Shown here piece by piece: positions 1-7,700 of a stretch of DNA of 9,269 bases. Positions within the stretch are counted from its first letter, which is position 1, and the number at the start of each line of letters is the position of its first letter. Source of the stretch: Ignavibacteria bacterium (GTDB taxonomy: Bacteria > Bacteroidota > Ignavibacteria > Kapaibacteriales > UBA4661); NCBI GenBank assembly GCA_013298375.1, contig JAAFHM010000176.1:1-9269 (forward strand). The letters run 5' to 3'. A program made the position numbers and the translations under genes. The notes under the pieces are model-generated. The model ran no database searches and was not told the DNA's origin. It saw only the letters and a list, made by a program, of their open reading frames with translations.

Positions 1-228
1 CCGGGTATGGATGGTCAAAAAGTATTGCGTGCTATTCGAGATTTGGAGCAAGACCACAATATTGAAGGTCTATCACGGTCGAAAGTCGTGATGGTAACGG
101 CGCTCGGTGACAAACATAATGTTACGACCGCCTACAAAGAAAACTGCGACGCATACCTCGTCAAACCATATGAAGAGGCGAAATTGGTTGATACCATTAA
201 AAAACTTGGCTTGCTCCCGACCCCCTAA
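1..228 (+). CDS. Stand-alone CheY-like response regulator receiver, C-terminal part
   Basis: The frame is open from the first base, so the gene begins upstream. The 75 visible residues are the second half of a receiver domain. They open with PGMDG, the loop that follows the phosphorylated aspartate (the aspartate itself lies just outside the window). Next comes VVMVTALGD, whose Thr is the conserved switch Thr, and then DAYLVKPY, with the conserved Lys that contacts the phosphoryl group. The protein stops about 20 residues after that Lys, at GLLPTP, so no output domain follows and it is a single-domain regulator. Such proteins act as cytoplasmic phosphoryl carriers or bind a partner. A receiver-kinase hybrid starts 139 nt downstream on the same strand, so the two probably belong to one phosphorelay; the partnership is inferred. 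Confidence 0.88.
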   Translation, partial: PGMDGQKVLRAIRDLEQDHNIEGLSRSKVVMVTALGDKHNVTTAYKENCDAYLVKPYEEAKLVDTIKKLGLLPTP

Positions 229-367
229 GTCGTTTCCCCGATGATTCGGACGCATCAAGACCAATCTATGACGTATAGTTGCCCAATGATGCTCCGGTCT
301 CAATGACTCGACAATAAAATAACAAACAAAGGCGACGATTTCTTGCTATCTCATATTCCATGTTTAT

Positions 368-1465
368 ATGAAACGTATTTTGGTTATTGAGGACGATGTC
401 AGTCTGCGTGAATTTATGATTAAGTATTTTCTTGAAAAAGAAGGATACCAAGTTATTACGGCTGAAAATGGGGAAATTGGTTTAGATAAAGCTAAACACG
501 AGTTGCCAGATCTCATCATTTGCGATATTATGATGCCGAAAATGAATGGCTATGAAGTCATTCAGGCGCTCCATGAATACACGCCGACCGCAAGCATACC
601 GTTCATTTTCTTAACGGCGATGAGTGACCGTGCGAATATCCGCGACGGCATGAATCTTGGCGCAGATGACTTTCTCACGAAGCCCTTTGTCAGTCAAGAG
701 TTGATTACGGCGGTCAGCAAGCGTTTGGAGAAAAAAGCCAGCACCGAAACACGTGCTAATGAGAAGCTCAAAACACTCCGCGACAAAATCACCAGCGTCT
801 TGCCACATGAGTTCCGTACGCCGCTCTCCACCATTCTGTCAGCATCCAATATTCTTTTGGATGAGTGCGACACGATTGATAAAGACGAACTCCGCGAGAT
901 GCTTGGTTATATCAATACTTCTGCCAAGCGCCTTAATCGTCTTATCGAAAATTACCTGCTCTACATCAGCCTAGAAAATACGACGTTGAGCGAGGAGATG
1001 CGGAATGAAACAACGCTCTGCACCGATGAACACATTCGGGAGTCTGTTGTTAATCAAATCAAGAAATATAATCGCGTTCAGAATTTAGTTTGGCGCTCAG
1101 AGCTGCCCGGCGGCAGTGTTCGTGTTTCGATGTCTGAATCCTACCTCAATAAAATTCTGGAAGAAATTGCGGATAATTGCTGCAAATTTTCGGACGATGG
1201 TACGCCCATTAGTATTTCTGCTCTTGTGGAAAATCAACACCTTGTCGTGGAATTTGTTGACCAAGGAATTGGTATGGACAAAGATCAAATTGCTCAAATC
1301 GGCGCGTTTATGCAGTTTAATCGTGAAGTCCGCGAACAGCAAGGCGGCGGCTTTGGTCTAACCTTAGCGAAGCGCATTATTGAGATTCACGGCGCTACGC
1401 TTCACATCGAAAGCATCGTTGGTACGAAAACGACCGTCCGCTTCTCTATCCCCTTGGCACGGTAA
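368..1465 (+). CDS. Sensor-less hybrid: N-terminal receiver fused to histidine kinase
   Basis: This 365-aa cytoplasmic protein has three domains in order. Residues 1-120 form a receiver with acidic pocket D9/D10, phospho-acceptor D53 (CDIMMPKMNG), T83 and K105 (TKPF). Residues 135-205 form a HisKA dimerisation helix pair with phospho-acceptor H147 in LPHEFRTPL. Residues 245-365 form a HATPase_c domain with N-box N270, G1 box DQGIGM (298-303) and G2 box GGGFGL (326-331). All catalytic residues are present, so it should be active. There is no membrane segment and no PAS or GAF domain, so the receiver itself is the input: it should be switched by phosphorylation from another kinase. No Shine-Dalgarno precedes the ATG; the start is chosen because MKRILVIEDD is a standard receiver N-terminus. 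A candidate outer-membrane protein gene follows after 18 nt, suggesting co-transcription. Confidence 0.93.
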   Translation: MKRILVIEDDVSLREFMIKYFLEKEGYQVITAENGEIGLDKAKHELPDLIICDIMMPKMNGYEVIQALHEYTPTASIPFIFLTAMSDRANIRDGMNLGADDFLTKPFVSQELITAVSKRLEKKASTETRANEKLKTLRDKITSVLPHEFRTPLSTILSASNILLDECDTIDKDELREMLGYINTSAKRLNRLIENYLLYISLENTTLSEEMRNETTLCTDEHIRESVVNQIKKYNRVQNLVWRSELPGGSVRVSMSESYLNKILEEIADNCCKFSDDGTPISISALVENQHLVVEFVDQGIGMDKDQIAQIGAFMQFNREVREQQGGGFGLTLAKRIIEIHGATLHIESIVGTKTTVRFSIPLAR

Positions 1466-1483
1466 ACGCCTTTTCCTCTTGCT

Positions 1484-2464
1484 ATGAATATTCTTCTTTG
1501 CGCCTGTATCGTGTTGGCTTTTTTGCCGACAATGATACAGGCGCAACGCATTCCAGAGCGATTTATTCTTATCAATCCCCTTTCCGCCCCGCTCTCCCGT
1601 GAGGTCATTGCTAAAGCCGCCGATTCCTCTTGTGTTTGGATGGCGAGTTCCGGCTTTTGGTCAGGATTCGAGCGCTATCTTGCCAGTGATAATGCCCACG
1701 CTTGGCGCAACCCATTTGGCGGATATGCAGAAATCGTGCGCCTTCGCAGTGCTTCAGGCAAACAATCCAGCATCTTCGCCATAGGAACATTTGAACACGT
1801 CGCCGACCCCAATAACGACATTAGCTTCAATCCCCGTGCTGTCTGGTGGGAAGAAGGGATTATCTATGCAACCGAGCTAGACTCTCTGCGCCTTGGGACG
1901 ACGTTTGCCGCGCCCTCGACCCTGCAAGTAGGCTATTACCATCGCTGCCGCCACGAGATAGATAATCTTTTTCGGAATGAAAGCCGAATTATGATTTATG
2001 GCAGTTTGACGGGCAAATATATCGTACAACTGCCCAGCACTTCTCCGCAGGAATCGGCGTTTATCGCCGCCCGAACTGATATTTACACAATTCGCACGGA
2101 CTATCGCTTTCCCTTCCGGCATACCACGACGCTTCCCAGCTATTTCGACCTCGTAGGCTCTTTCGGACTCAATGCGCATTACCGCAATGCTCTGCCATGG
2201 AAGCAGCTTGGCTGGTACGCCAGCGCACGGATTCTTGCTGCCGGATATGCTGCTAATCGTGAGTTTTTCGGGCGCTTTGGCGCTATCAATGCAGGGCGCT
2301 TGGATTATGGCGCAACGCTTGGCTTGGCAATAGAAGGCGCGGTGCGCTGCCAAATCGGGTTGCACTATGAATACCTCGCCGATCCTGAAGTGAAGCCGTT
2401 TCCAGAGCCACAACATTTGCTTTCCATCGGTTTTACCTTTTTGTCGCCGCAAGGATTGTGGTAG
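1484..2464 (+). CDS. Probable outer-membrane beta-barrel protein, function unknown
   Basis: I do not recognise a named family. The 326-aa product starts with a signal peptide: a hydrophobic stretch over residues 3-18, with likely cleavage after A20 (IQA|QRIPE). The rest is rich in alternating hydrophobic, aromatic and small residues typical of barrel strands, for example at 221-237, 240-258 and 275-297. It ends with HLLSIGFTF followed by a terminal Trp, the kind of aromatic C-terminal strand recognised by the BAM machinery. A charged motif, YYHRCRHEID (151-160), lies before IMIYGSLTG and could be a ligand or active site, but this is speculation. It starts 18 nt after the hybrid kinase stop, so an operon is likely. 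No ribosome site is visible; the ATG is chosen because it places the signal peptide at the N-terminus. It could be an envelope enzyme rather than a porin. Confidence 0.75.
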   Translation: MNILLCACIVLAFLPTMIQAQRIPERFILINPLSAPLSREVIAKAADSSCVWMASSGFWSGFERYLASDNAHAWRNPFGGYAEIVRLRSASGKQSSIFAIGTFEHVADPNNDISFNPRAVWWEEGIIYATELDSLRLGTTFAAPSTLQVGYYHRCRHEIDNLFRNESRIMIYGSLTGKYIVQLPSTSPQESAFIAARTDIYTIRTDYRFPFRHTTTLPSYFDLVGSFGLNAHYRNALPWKQLGWYASARILAAGYAANREFFGRFGAINAGRLDYGATLGLAIEGAVRCQIGLHYEYLADPEVKPFPEPQHLLSIGFTFLSPQGLW

Positions 2465-2491
2465 TTTTTGCGTAATCGGAGATCTTTTCTT

Positions 2492-2606
2492 TCCGTCCTA
2501 CGCTTTCCGAAGCGTAGAACGGATTTCCCGGAACCAACCCCAAAAGAAGTCGTACCGGGAAAACCTTCCGATGGCAGCATTCTTGCACTCCTCAGCCGTC
2601 GGAAGG
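2492..2606 (+). ncRNA. Three contiguous hairpins; candidate structured RNA or rpe leader
   Basis: Three stem-loops lie end to end with spacers of 0 and 1 nt. P1 pairs 2492-2496 with 2519-2523 and 2498-2505 with 2510-2517, giving 13 pairs, one C-A mismatch and a TCCG loop. P2 pairs 2524-2531 with 2555-2562, giving 8 perfect pairs and a 23-nt loop. P3 pairs 2564-2575 with 2595-2606, giving 12 continuous pairs with one U-G wobble and a 19-nt loop. No T-tract follows on either strand, so these are not ordinary terminators. The array starts 28 nt after the outer-membrane gene stop and ends 64 nt before the rpe start. It could be a 5' leader element, a processed 3' UTR, a free small RNA or a DNA-level repeat. 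I do not recognise a known riboswitch consensus. The strand is assumed from the neighbouring genes. Confidence 0.4.
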
Positions 2607-2670
2607 AGATACTTGACCAGTGACAAATCCCAATTATCGTTAGCACTTCCAACCTTATCCACCTACTTTT

Positions 2671-3357
2671 ATGACACTCCATCCCATACAAATTGCACCA
2701 TCACTACTTTCCGCCAATTTTGCACGATTGGAAGACGACGTGCGTAGGTGCGAAGCCGGAGGCGCAGAAATCCTGCACGTGGACGTAATGGACGGACATT
2801 TTGTGCCGAATATTACCATCGGTCCGCTTGTTGTAGAAGCACTGCGCCCGGTAACAAAACTCGTTCTGGACTGCCATTTGATGATTGCCGAGCCGGACAG
2901 GTACATTAGCGCTTTTGCGAATGCCGGGGCAGACTGGATTTCTATTCACGTCGAGGCGACAAAACATCTCCACCGCACCCTTTCAATGGTTCGAGAACAC
3001 GGCAAGCGCACGGGCGCTGTGCTGAACCCCGCAACGCCACTTTCGAGCGTGTTCGATGCTGCGGAGTATTGCGATTTTATCCTGCTTATGTCGGTGAATC
3101 CCGGATTCGGTGGGCAGAAGTTTATTACCTCATTTCTGCGCCGCGCCGCAGAATTACGCGCTTTTCTGGACAATAATGGCTTGGAGCGCGTTGAAATTGA
3201 AGTTGATGGCGGTGTTGTGGCGGACAATGCCGAAGCTATCGTTCGCGCTGGAGCAAACCTGCTCGTAAGTGGCTCCGGCGTTTTTCGGGGAAATCCGTTG
3301 GAAACTATTCCCGCTTTGCGCAAAGCCGCCGAGCGTGGGCAAGGACTAACTATTTGA
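2671..3357 (+). CDS. rpe: Ribulose-phosphate 3-epimerase
   Basis: This enzyme interconverts D-ribulose 5-phosphate and D-xylulose 5-phosphate in the cytoplasm, serving the pentose phosphate pathway and, where present, the Calvin cycle. At 228 aa it is of normal family length and is a single TIM barrel. Visible signatures are APSLLSANFARL (9-20), HVDVMDGHFVPN (36-47), DCHLMI (67-72), MSVNPGFGGQKF (140-151) and EVDGGV (177-182). The expected metal ligands H36, D38, H69 and D179 are all present; D38 and D179 are the catalytic acid/base pair in this family. SGSGVF (200-205) matches the phosphate-binding end. The ATG at 2671 is the natural start because APSLL begins at its usual distance, although no Shine-Dalgarno is seen. 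Upstream is the three-hairpin region; the TnpB element follows within 80 nt. Confidence 0.97.
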   Translation: MTLHPIQIAPSLLSANFARLEDDVRRCEAGGAEILHVDVMDGHFVPNITIGPLVVEALRPVTKLVLDCHLMIAEPDRYISAFANAGADWISIHVEATKHLHRTLSMVREHGKRTGAVLNPATPLSSVFDAAEYCDFILLMSVNPGFGGQKFITSFLRRAAELRAFLDNNGLERVEIEVDGGVVADNAEAIVRAGANLLVSGSGVFRGNPLETIPALRKAAERGQGLTI

Positions 3358-3409
3358 ACATCAAGGGCTACGAACAGTACACCTAAAAACTATACAAGAT
3401 TGCTCATTT

Positions 3410-3418
3410 TTATACAAA
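3410..3418 (+). repeat. Left copy of 9-bp inverted repeat flanking tnpB
   Basis: TTATACAAA here is the exact reverse complement of 4645-4653, on the other side of tnpB. A related TATACAA lies 20 bp to the left (3391-3397), about two helical turns away, which resembles a recombinase binding arrangement. IS200/IS605 elements normally lack terminal inverted repeats, so this may point to the IS607 type or may be partly chance in AT-rich ends. Confidence 0.4.
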
Positions 3419-3433
3419 ACGACCACACTTTAG

Positions 3434-4624
3434 ATGCTCCGTAGCCACAAAATAACGCTCAATCCGAACAACAAGCAGCGCACGTATTTTGCAAAGGCTT
3501 GCGGTGTGTCGCGTTTTGCCTACAACTGGGCGTTGGCGGAGTGGAAACGGCGCTACGAAGCCGGCGAAACGGTCTCGGAAGGCGCATTGCGCAAAGAACT
3601 CAACAGCATCAAACGCGAACAGTTTCCGTGGATGCTCGAAGTAACCAAATGCGCTCCACAACTGGCAATCATGGACTTGGGCGAAGCATTCAAGCGCTTT
3701 TTCAAGAAGCAAACCCGACATGGTAACCATGGCTTTCCACGCTTCAAGAAAAAAGGCATTCGTGATAGTTTTGAACTTTCTAACGACCAATTTCACGTAA
3801 GCGGCAACCGCATCAAAATCCCGAATTTGGGCTGGGTACGAATGCGAGAATCGGTGCGGTTTGTGGGCAAAATGATGAAAGCGACTGTTTCACGCCGCGC
3901 CGACAAATGGTTTGTGAGCATCACCGTTGAAACCGACGATATTCCGAAGGCAGACGAGAACCAAGCTGTTGTTGGGGTGGACGTAGGAATCAACGCGCTT
4001 GCAACCTTGTCGGACGGCAGAAGCATTGCTGGCGCGAAGGCGCATAAACACTTGCTTCCACGTTTACGCAGAGAATCGCGGGCGATGTCGCATAAGGTTA
4101 TCGGCTCACAGAATCACCGCAAAGCCGCACGACGACTTGCACGAACGCACTACCGCATCTCATGTTTGCGCGAGGATTGCTTGCACAAACTTACCACCGA
4201 CCTTGTCCGAAACTATGGCGTAATTGCCATTGAAGACCTGAACGTGGCGGGTATGGTCAAGAACCGACGCTTGGCGCGAAGCCTGATGGACAGTTCGTTT
4301 GGCGAGTTTCGCCGCCAAGTCGAGTACAAAGCGGCAATGTGCGGGCGGCGCGTTGTGATTGCACCGCAGTTTTTCGCCAGTAGCAAACTGTGTTCGGCTT
4401 GTGGTGCCAAGAACGATACGCTGCGCCTCGCAGACCGCCAATGGCAATGCGTTTCATGCCACACCGAGCATAACCGCGACCTGAACGCGGCGTACAATCT
4501 CCGTGATTATGCCGTACAATTTTTGAAAGAACAATCCATCGCCAAGATGGACACTGCGGGCAGTTCGCCCGTCGAAGCCTGTGGAGAGTCGCCCAGTGGG
4601 GCGCTCTGCGAAGCAGGAAGGTAA
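3434..4624 (+). CDS. tnpB: TnpB, RNA-guided DNA endonuclease of transposon (IS605 OrfB family)
   Basis: The 396-aa protein begins with MLRSHKITLNPNNKQ, a typical TnpB start (helix-turn-helix OrfB_IS605 domain). The RuvC-like catalytic residues appear intact: D183 in GVDVGINALATLSDG, E267 in IAIEDLNVAGM and D349 in NRDLNAAYNL. A CxxC...CxxC zinc ribbon lies between them (C320, C323, C339, C342). TnpB proteins are known to use an RNA made from the element's right end to cut DNA matching the adjacent guide, beside a short target motif, which favours retention of the element. The tail after about residue 372 (TAGSSPVEACGES...) is low-complexity and probably reflects RNA structure encoded in the same bases rather than protein function. 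I see no frameshift. There is no Shine-Dalgarno before the ATG. No tnpA is present in the window. Confidence 0.95.
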   Translation: MLRSHKITLNPNNKQRTYFAKACGVSRFAYNWALAEWKRRYEAGETVSEGALRKELNSIKREQFPWMLEVTKCAPQLAIMDLGEAFKRFFKKQTRHGNHGFPRFKKKGIRDSFELSNDQFHVSGNRIKIPNLGWVRMRESVRFVGKMMKATVSRRADKWFVSITVETDDIPKADENQAVVGVDVGINALATLSDGRSIAGAKAHKHLLPRLRRESRAMSHKVIGSQNHRKAARRLARTHYRISCLREDCLHKLTTDLVRNYGVIAIEDLNVAGMVKNRRLARSLMDSSFGEFRRQVEYKAAMCGRRVVIAPQFFASSKLCSACGAKNDTLRLADRQWQCVSCHTEHNRDLNAAYNLRDYAVQFLKEQSIAKMDTAGSSPVEACGESPSGALCEAGR

Positions 4625-4653
4625 CATCAGCCTACGTGAGTAGGTTTGTATAA
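4556..4653 (+). ncRNA. Candidate omega/reRNA scaffold overlapping tnpB 3' end
   Basis: In known TnpB systems the guide RNA scaffold comes from the 3' end of tnpB and the element's right end. Here that region folds well. CGGGC 4557-4561 pairs with 4567-4571 (loop AGTTC). A second hairpin pairs CGCCC 4590-4594 with 4599-4603 (loop AGTG) and continues as GAG 4586-4588 with CTC 4604-4606. It is enclosed by CCTG 4578-4581 with CAGG 4614-4617. A third hairpin at 4631-4644 has a GNRA-type loop, GTGA. The guide would be the roughly 16-20 nt after the right end, in the leader of the propeller gene. The 5' end, 3' end and expression are inferred. Confidence 0.5.
4631..4644 (+). repeat. Right-end subterminal hairpin of the TnpB element
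   Basis: CCTAC and GTAGG pair perfectly around the tetraloop GTGA, starting 6 nt after the tnpB stop. Subterminal palindromes of this kind are what Y1 transposases of IS200/IS605 elements recognise as single-stranded DNA, and they also form the last stem of the guide RNA. The loop fits the GNRA class if transcribed. Nothing equally good is seen on the left; 3364-3383 (GGGCTAC...GTACACC) is a weak, mismatched possibility. Confidence 0.55.
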
Positions 4654-4709
4654 GTTTATCGGAACGGTTGAGACCACATCATTTTTCTTCACACCTTTTC
4701 ACGTTGACC

Positions 4710-7700
4710 ATGTTTCACCGATTCATTTCTTTTGTGGGAGCAGTCATCATGCTGCTTCCAATGCTCTTTCGTACAAATCTTCCCGCCCAGCAAAGCCCCC
4801 AAGCTACCCCAGAAAAACTCTTCGCCAAAATGGAATGGCGCAATGTGGGACCCTATCGCGGAGGGCGCTCTCTGACTGCCGTTGGTCATGCCACGCAGCC
4901 GCTTACCTACTACTTCGGCGCAACAGGCGGCGGCGTTTGGAAAACAACCGACGGCGGCGCAAATTGGGCGTGTGTGTCCGATAAATTCTTTGGTTCGAGT
5001 TCCGTCGGAGCTATCGCTATTGCGCCTTCCGACCCCAATGTGCTGTTTGCTGGCATGGGCGAAACCGATATTCGCGGCAATATCGCTATGGGCGACGGCG
5101 TGTATCGCACCACCGATGCGGGCGCGACGTGGAAACACGTTGGACTCAAAGAAACGCAGTCCATCGCAAAAATTGTTATTCACCCGCAAAACCCTGATGT
5201 GGTCTATGTTGCAGCGATGGGGCATGTTTTCGGGCAGAACAAAGAGCGCGGCATTTATCGCTCTAGCGATGGCGGCACGACATGGAAACAGATTCTCTAC
5301 AAAAATGAGAAAACAGGTGCAATTAACCTTGCTATGGATCCCGCAAACCCGCGTATTCTCTATGCCGCAATGTGGCAAGCGTACCGCGCACCCCACGAAA
5401 TGTCCTCCGGCGGCGAGGGAAGCGGCATTTGGAAAAGCACCGACGGCGGTGATACGTGGACGGACATTACACGCAATGCGGGCTTGCCCAAAGGCGTAAT
5501 TGGCAAAATCGGGCTTTCGGTCTCGCCTGTGAGTGGCAACCTTATTTGGGCAATGATAGAAAACGATAATGGCGGGCTGTTCCGCTCCGACGATGCCGGA
5601 AAAACATGGACGCGCACCACCGACGACCGCAGTTTGCGCCAGCGTGCTTGGTACTATTCGCGTATTTTCGCTGACCCGAAAAATCCTGAAACTGTCTATG
5701 CAACGAATGTGAATTTTCACAAATCCGTTGACGGCGGCAAGACCTTCAAAACGATTCGCTCCATGCACGGCGATACGCATGATTTATGGCTCGACCCTAA
5801 TAATCCTGACCGCGTGATTCTTGCTGACGACGGCGGAGCAAGTATTAGTCAAAATGGCGGCAAAACATGGACAGCGCTGGATATTCCCACATCACAGTTT
5901 TATCATGTGCAGGTGGACAACCAAACGCCCTACCGCATCTACGGCGCACAGCAAGACAACACCAGTGTTTCGATTTCAAGCCGTTCAGGAAGCGGTGAAA
6001 TTGGCGTACGCGACTGGTTTCCGACGGCGGGCGGTGAATCGGGCTATATCACGCCTCATCCCACAAAGCCACATATTATCTTTGGTGGCAGCTATGGTGG
6101 TTTTATGACCAAGCACAATATTCTCACCGAACAGCAGCAAAACGTCTCGCCATTCCCCGAAGAAGTCATCGGTGAGCCGTCGTCCAACCGCAAATATCGC
6201 TTCCAATGGACGTATCCGATAGTCTTTTCGCCACACGACGTGAATACGCTCTATGCAACGGCGCAAGTGGTTTTTCGCTCCAAAGATGAAGGCATGAGTT
6301 GGGAAATTATCAGCCCTGACCTTACACGCAACGACAAAAGCAAACAAGCGGCTTCCGGCGGACCCATCACAAAAGACAATACGGGTGTGGAAACCTATAA
6401 CACGATTTTCACCTTTGCTGAATCGCCTGTTGAGCAAGGCGTACTCTGGACTGGCTCGGATTGCGGACTCATTCACGTCACCCGTGACAACGGCAAAACG
6501 TGGCAAAACGTTACCCCGCCAAGCAAGGATTTACCGGACTTGGCGCTGATTAGCATGATTGAATGCAGCCCACACGACAAAGGCACGGTCTATGTGGCGG
6601 CAAACCGCTACAAACTTGATGACCAAAAGCCCTATATCTTCAAAACCAGCGATTATGGCAAAACATGGACACGTATGACCACAGGCATCCCCGAAGGAGC
6701 ATTTGTGCGGGTTGTACGAGAAGACCCGAATAAGCGCGGACTTCTCTATGCCGGAACAGAAACAGGTGTGTATGTTGCATTTAACGGAACAAGCACCAAT
6801 GCGCTTTGGCAGCCTTTACAACTCAATTTGCCCGTAACACCGATTCACGATTTGGTGTTGCAAAAGCGCGAAAACGATCTTGTTGTGGCAACGCATGGGC
6901 GCTCGTTCTGGGTTCTGGATGACGTAACACCGCTTCACCAGATTATGGACGGCAAGGTAAAAGCAAGCGATAATGCGCTTTTTGCGCCACGTCCTGCCTA
7001 CCGTTGGTCGCCACCGGATTTCGATTTGCCACTTGGTTTGGCGACGGGTGCAAATTTGCCTGACGGGGTGCATATTTCCTACAATCTCAAGGAAAAAACG
7101 GCGGATTCGGTTGCGCTGGATTTCTTAACGGAAAAAGGCGATATGATTATTTCCTACTCCAACAAGCGCGACCGCAAAGGCAAGTCCGTTAAAGAATCGA
7201 CTGAGTTCTACCCGAACCCCGAAGAGAAGCGCTCAGACGTGATTATGACGGGCGAAGGTATGAATCGCTTTGTGTGGAATATGCGCTATCCCGATGCTGT
7301 GGAAGTGCCGGGAGCGCTGAGTTGGGGCGGCTCGGTGATTGGTCCGAAAGCGCCTCCGGGCAAATACCAAGTGCGGCTGACGATTGCAGGAAAAGTTGTC
7401 GCCACGCAGCCCTTTGAAATTCGCAAAGACCCGCGTGTGGAAGCGACGGAGGCAGATTTTATCGCACAGTTCGACCTTCTACAAAAAATCAACGCGAAAG
7501 TAACGGAAACGCATAAAACTATCAATTCACTCCGCGATCTCAAAAAACAAGTGACTGCTTCGGTTGACCGCCTCAGTCCTGATGCCGACAAACCAACAGC
7601 GAAAGGCATTGCACTCAAAGAAGCATCCAAGCCGCTTGTGGATAGCGTGAATGCAGTTGAAAATGAACTTATCCAAACAAAAATCAAGAGCAGCCAAGAT

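Larger units (their letters stand above)
3391..4653 (+). mobile_element. Stand-alone TnpB insertion element (IS200/IS605 or IS607 type), ends approximate
   Basis: The element carries only tnpB; no TnpA (Y1 or serine transposase) gene is adjacent, so it is either mobilised in trans or immobile. Its limits are not certain. On the left, TATACAA occurs at 3391-3397 and 3411-3417. On the right, its reverse complement TTGTATA occurs at 4646-4652. TTATACAAA at 3410-3418 and TTTGTATAA at 4645-4653 form a perfect 9-bp inverted repeat. A subterminal hairpin stands at 4631-4644, as expected for the right end of such elements. A left hairpin is much less clear. The element sits between rpe and the propeller gene. 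The true left edge could lie anywhere between the rpe stop and 3413. Confidence 0.6.

Noticed and set aside
1877..2452. 191-codon minus-strand frame
   Set aside because: Fully inside the barrel-like gene, low-complexity basic product, no start signal.
2498..2517. Perfect 8-bp hairpin as terminator of the barrel-like gene
   Set aside because: It is followed by ACGGATTTCCC rather than a T-tract and is continuous with two further stems.
2365..2691. 108-codon minus-strand frame covering the three hairpins
   Set aside because: It overlaps two real genes at its ends, has no recognisable motif, and would not explain the paired stems.
3364..3383. Left-end hairpin of the TnpB element
   Set aside because: Pairing between GGGCTAC and GTACACC needs mismatches and bulges; mentioned only as a weak possibility.
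4668..4709. TTG start extending the propeller protein by 14 residues
   Set aside because: The ATG at 4710 begins directly with a normal signal peptide; the extension would bury it and would run close to the TnpB element end.
4689..5780. Long 363-codon minus-strand frame
   Set aside because: It lies opposite the propeller gene; its residues have no domain or motif and it is explained by codon bias of the real gene.
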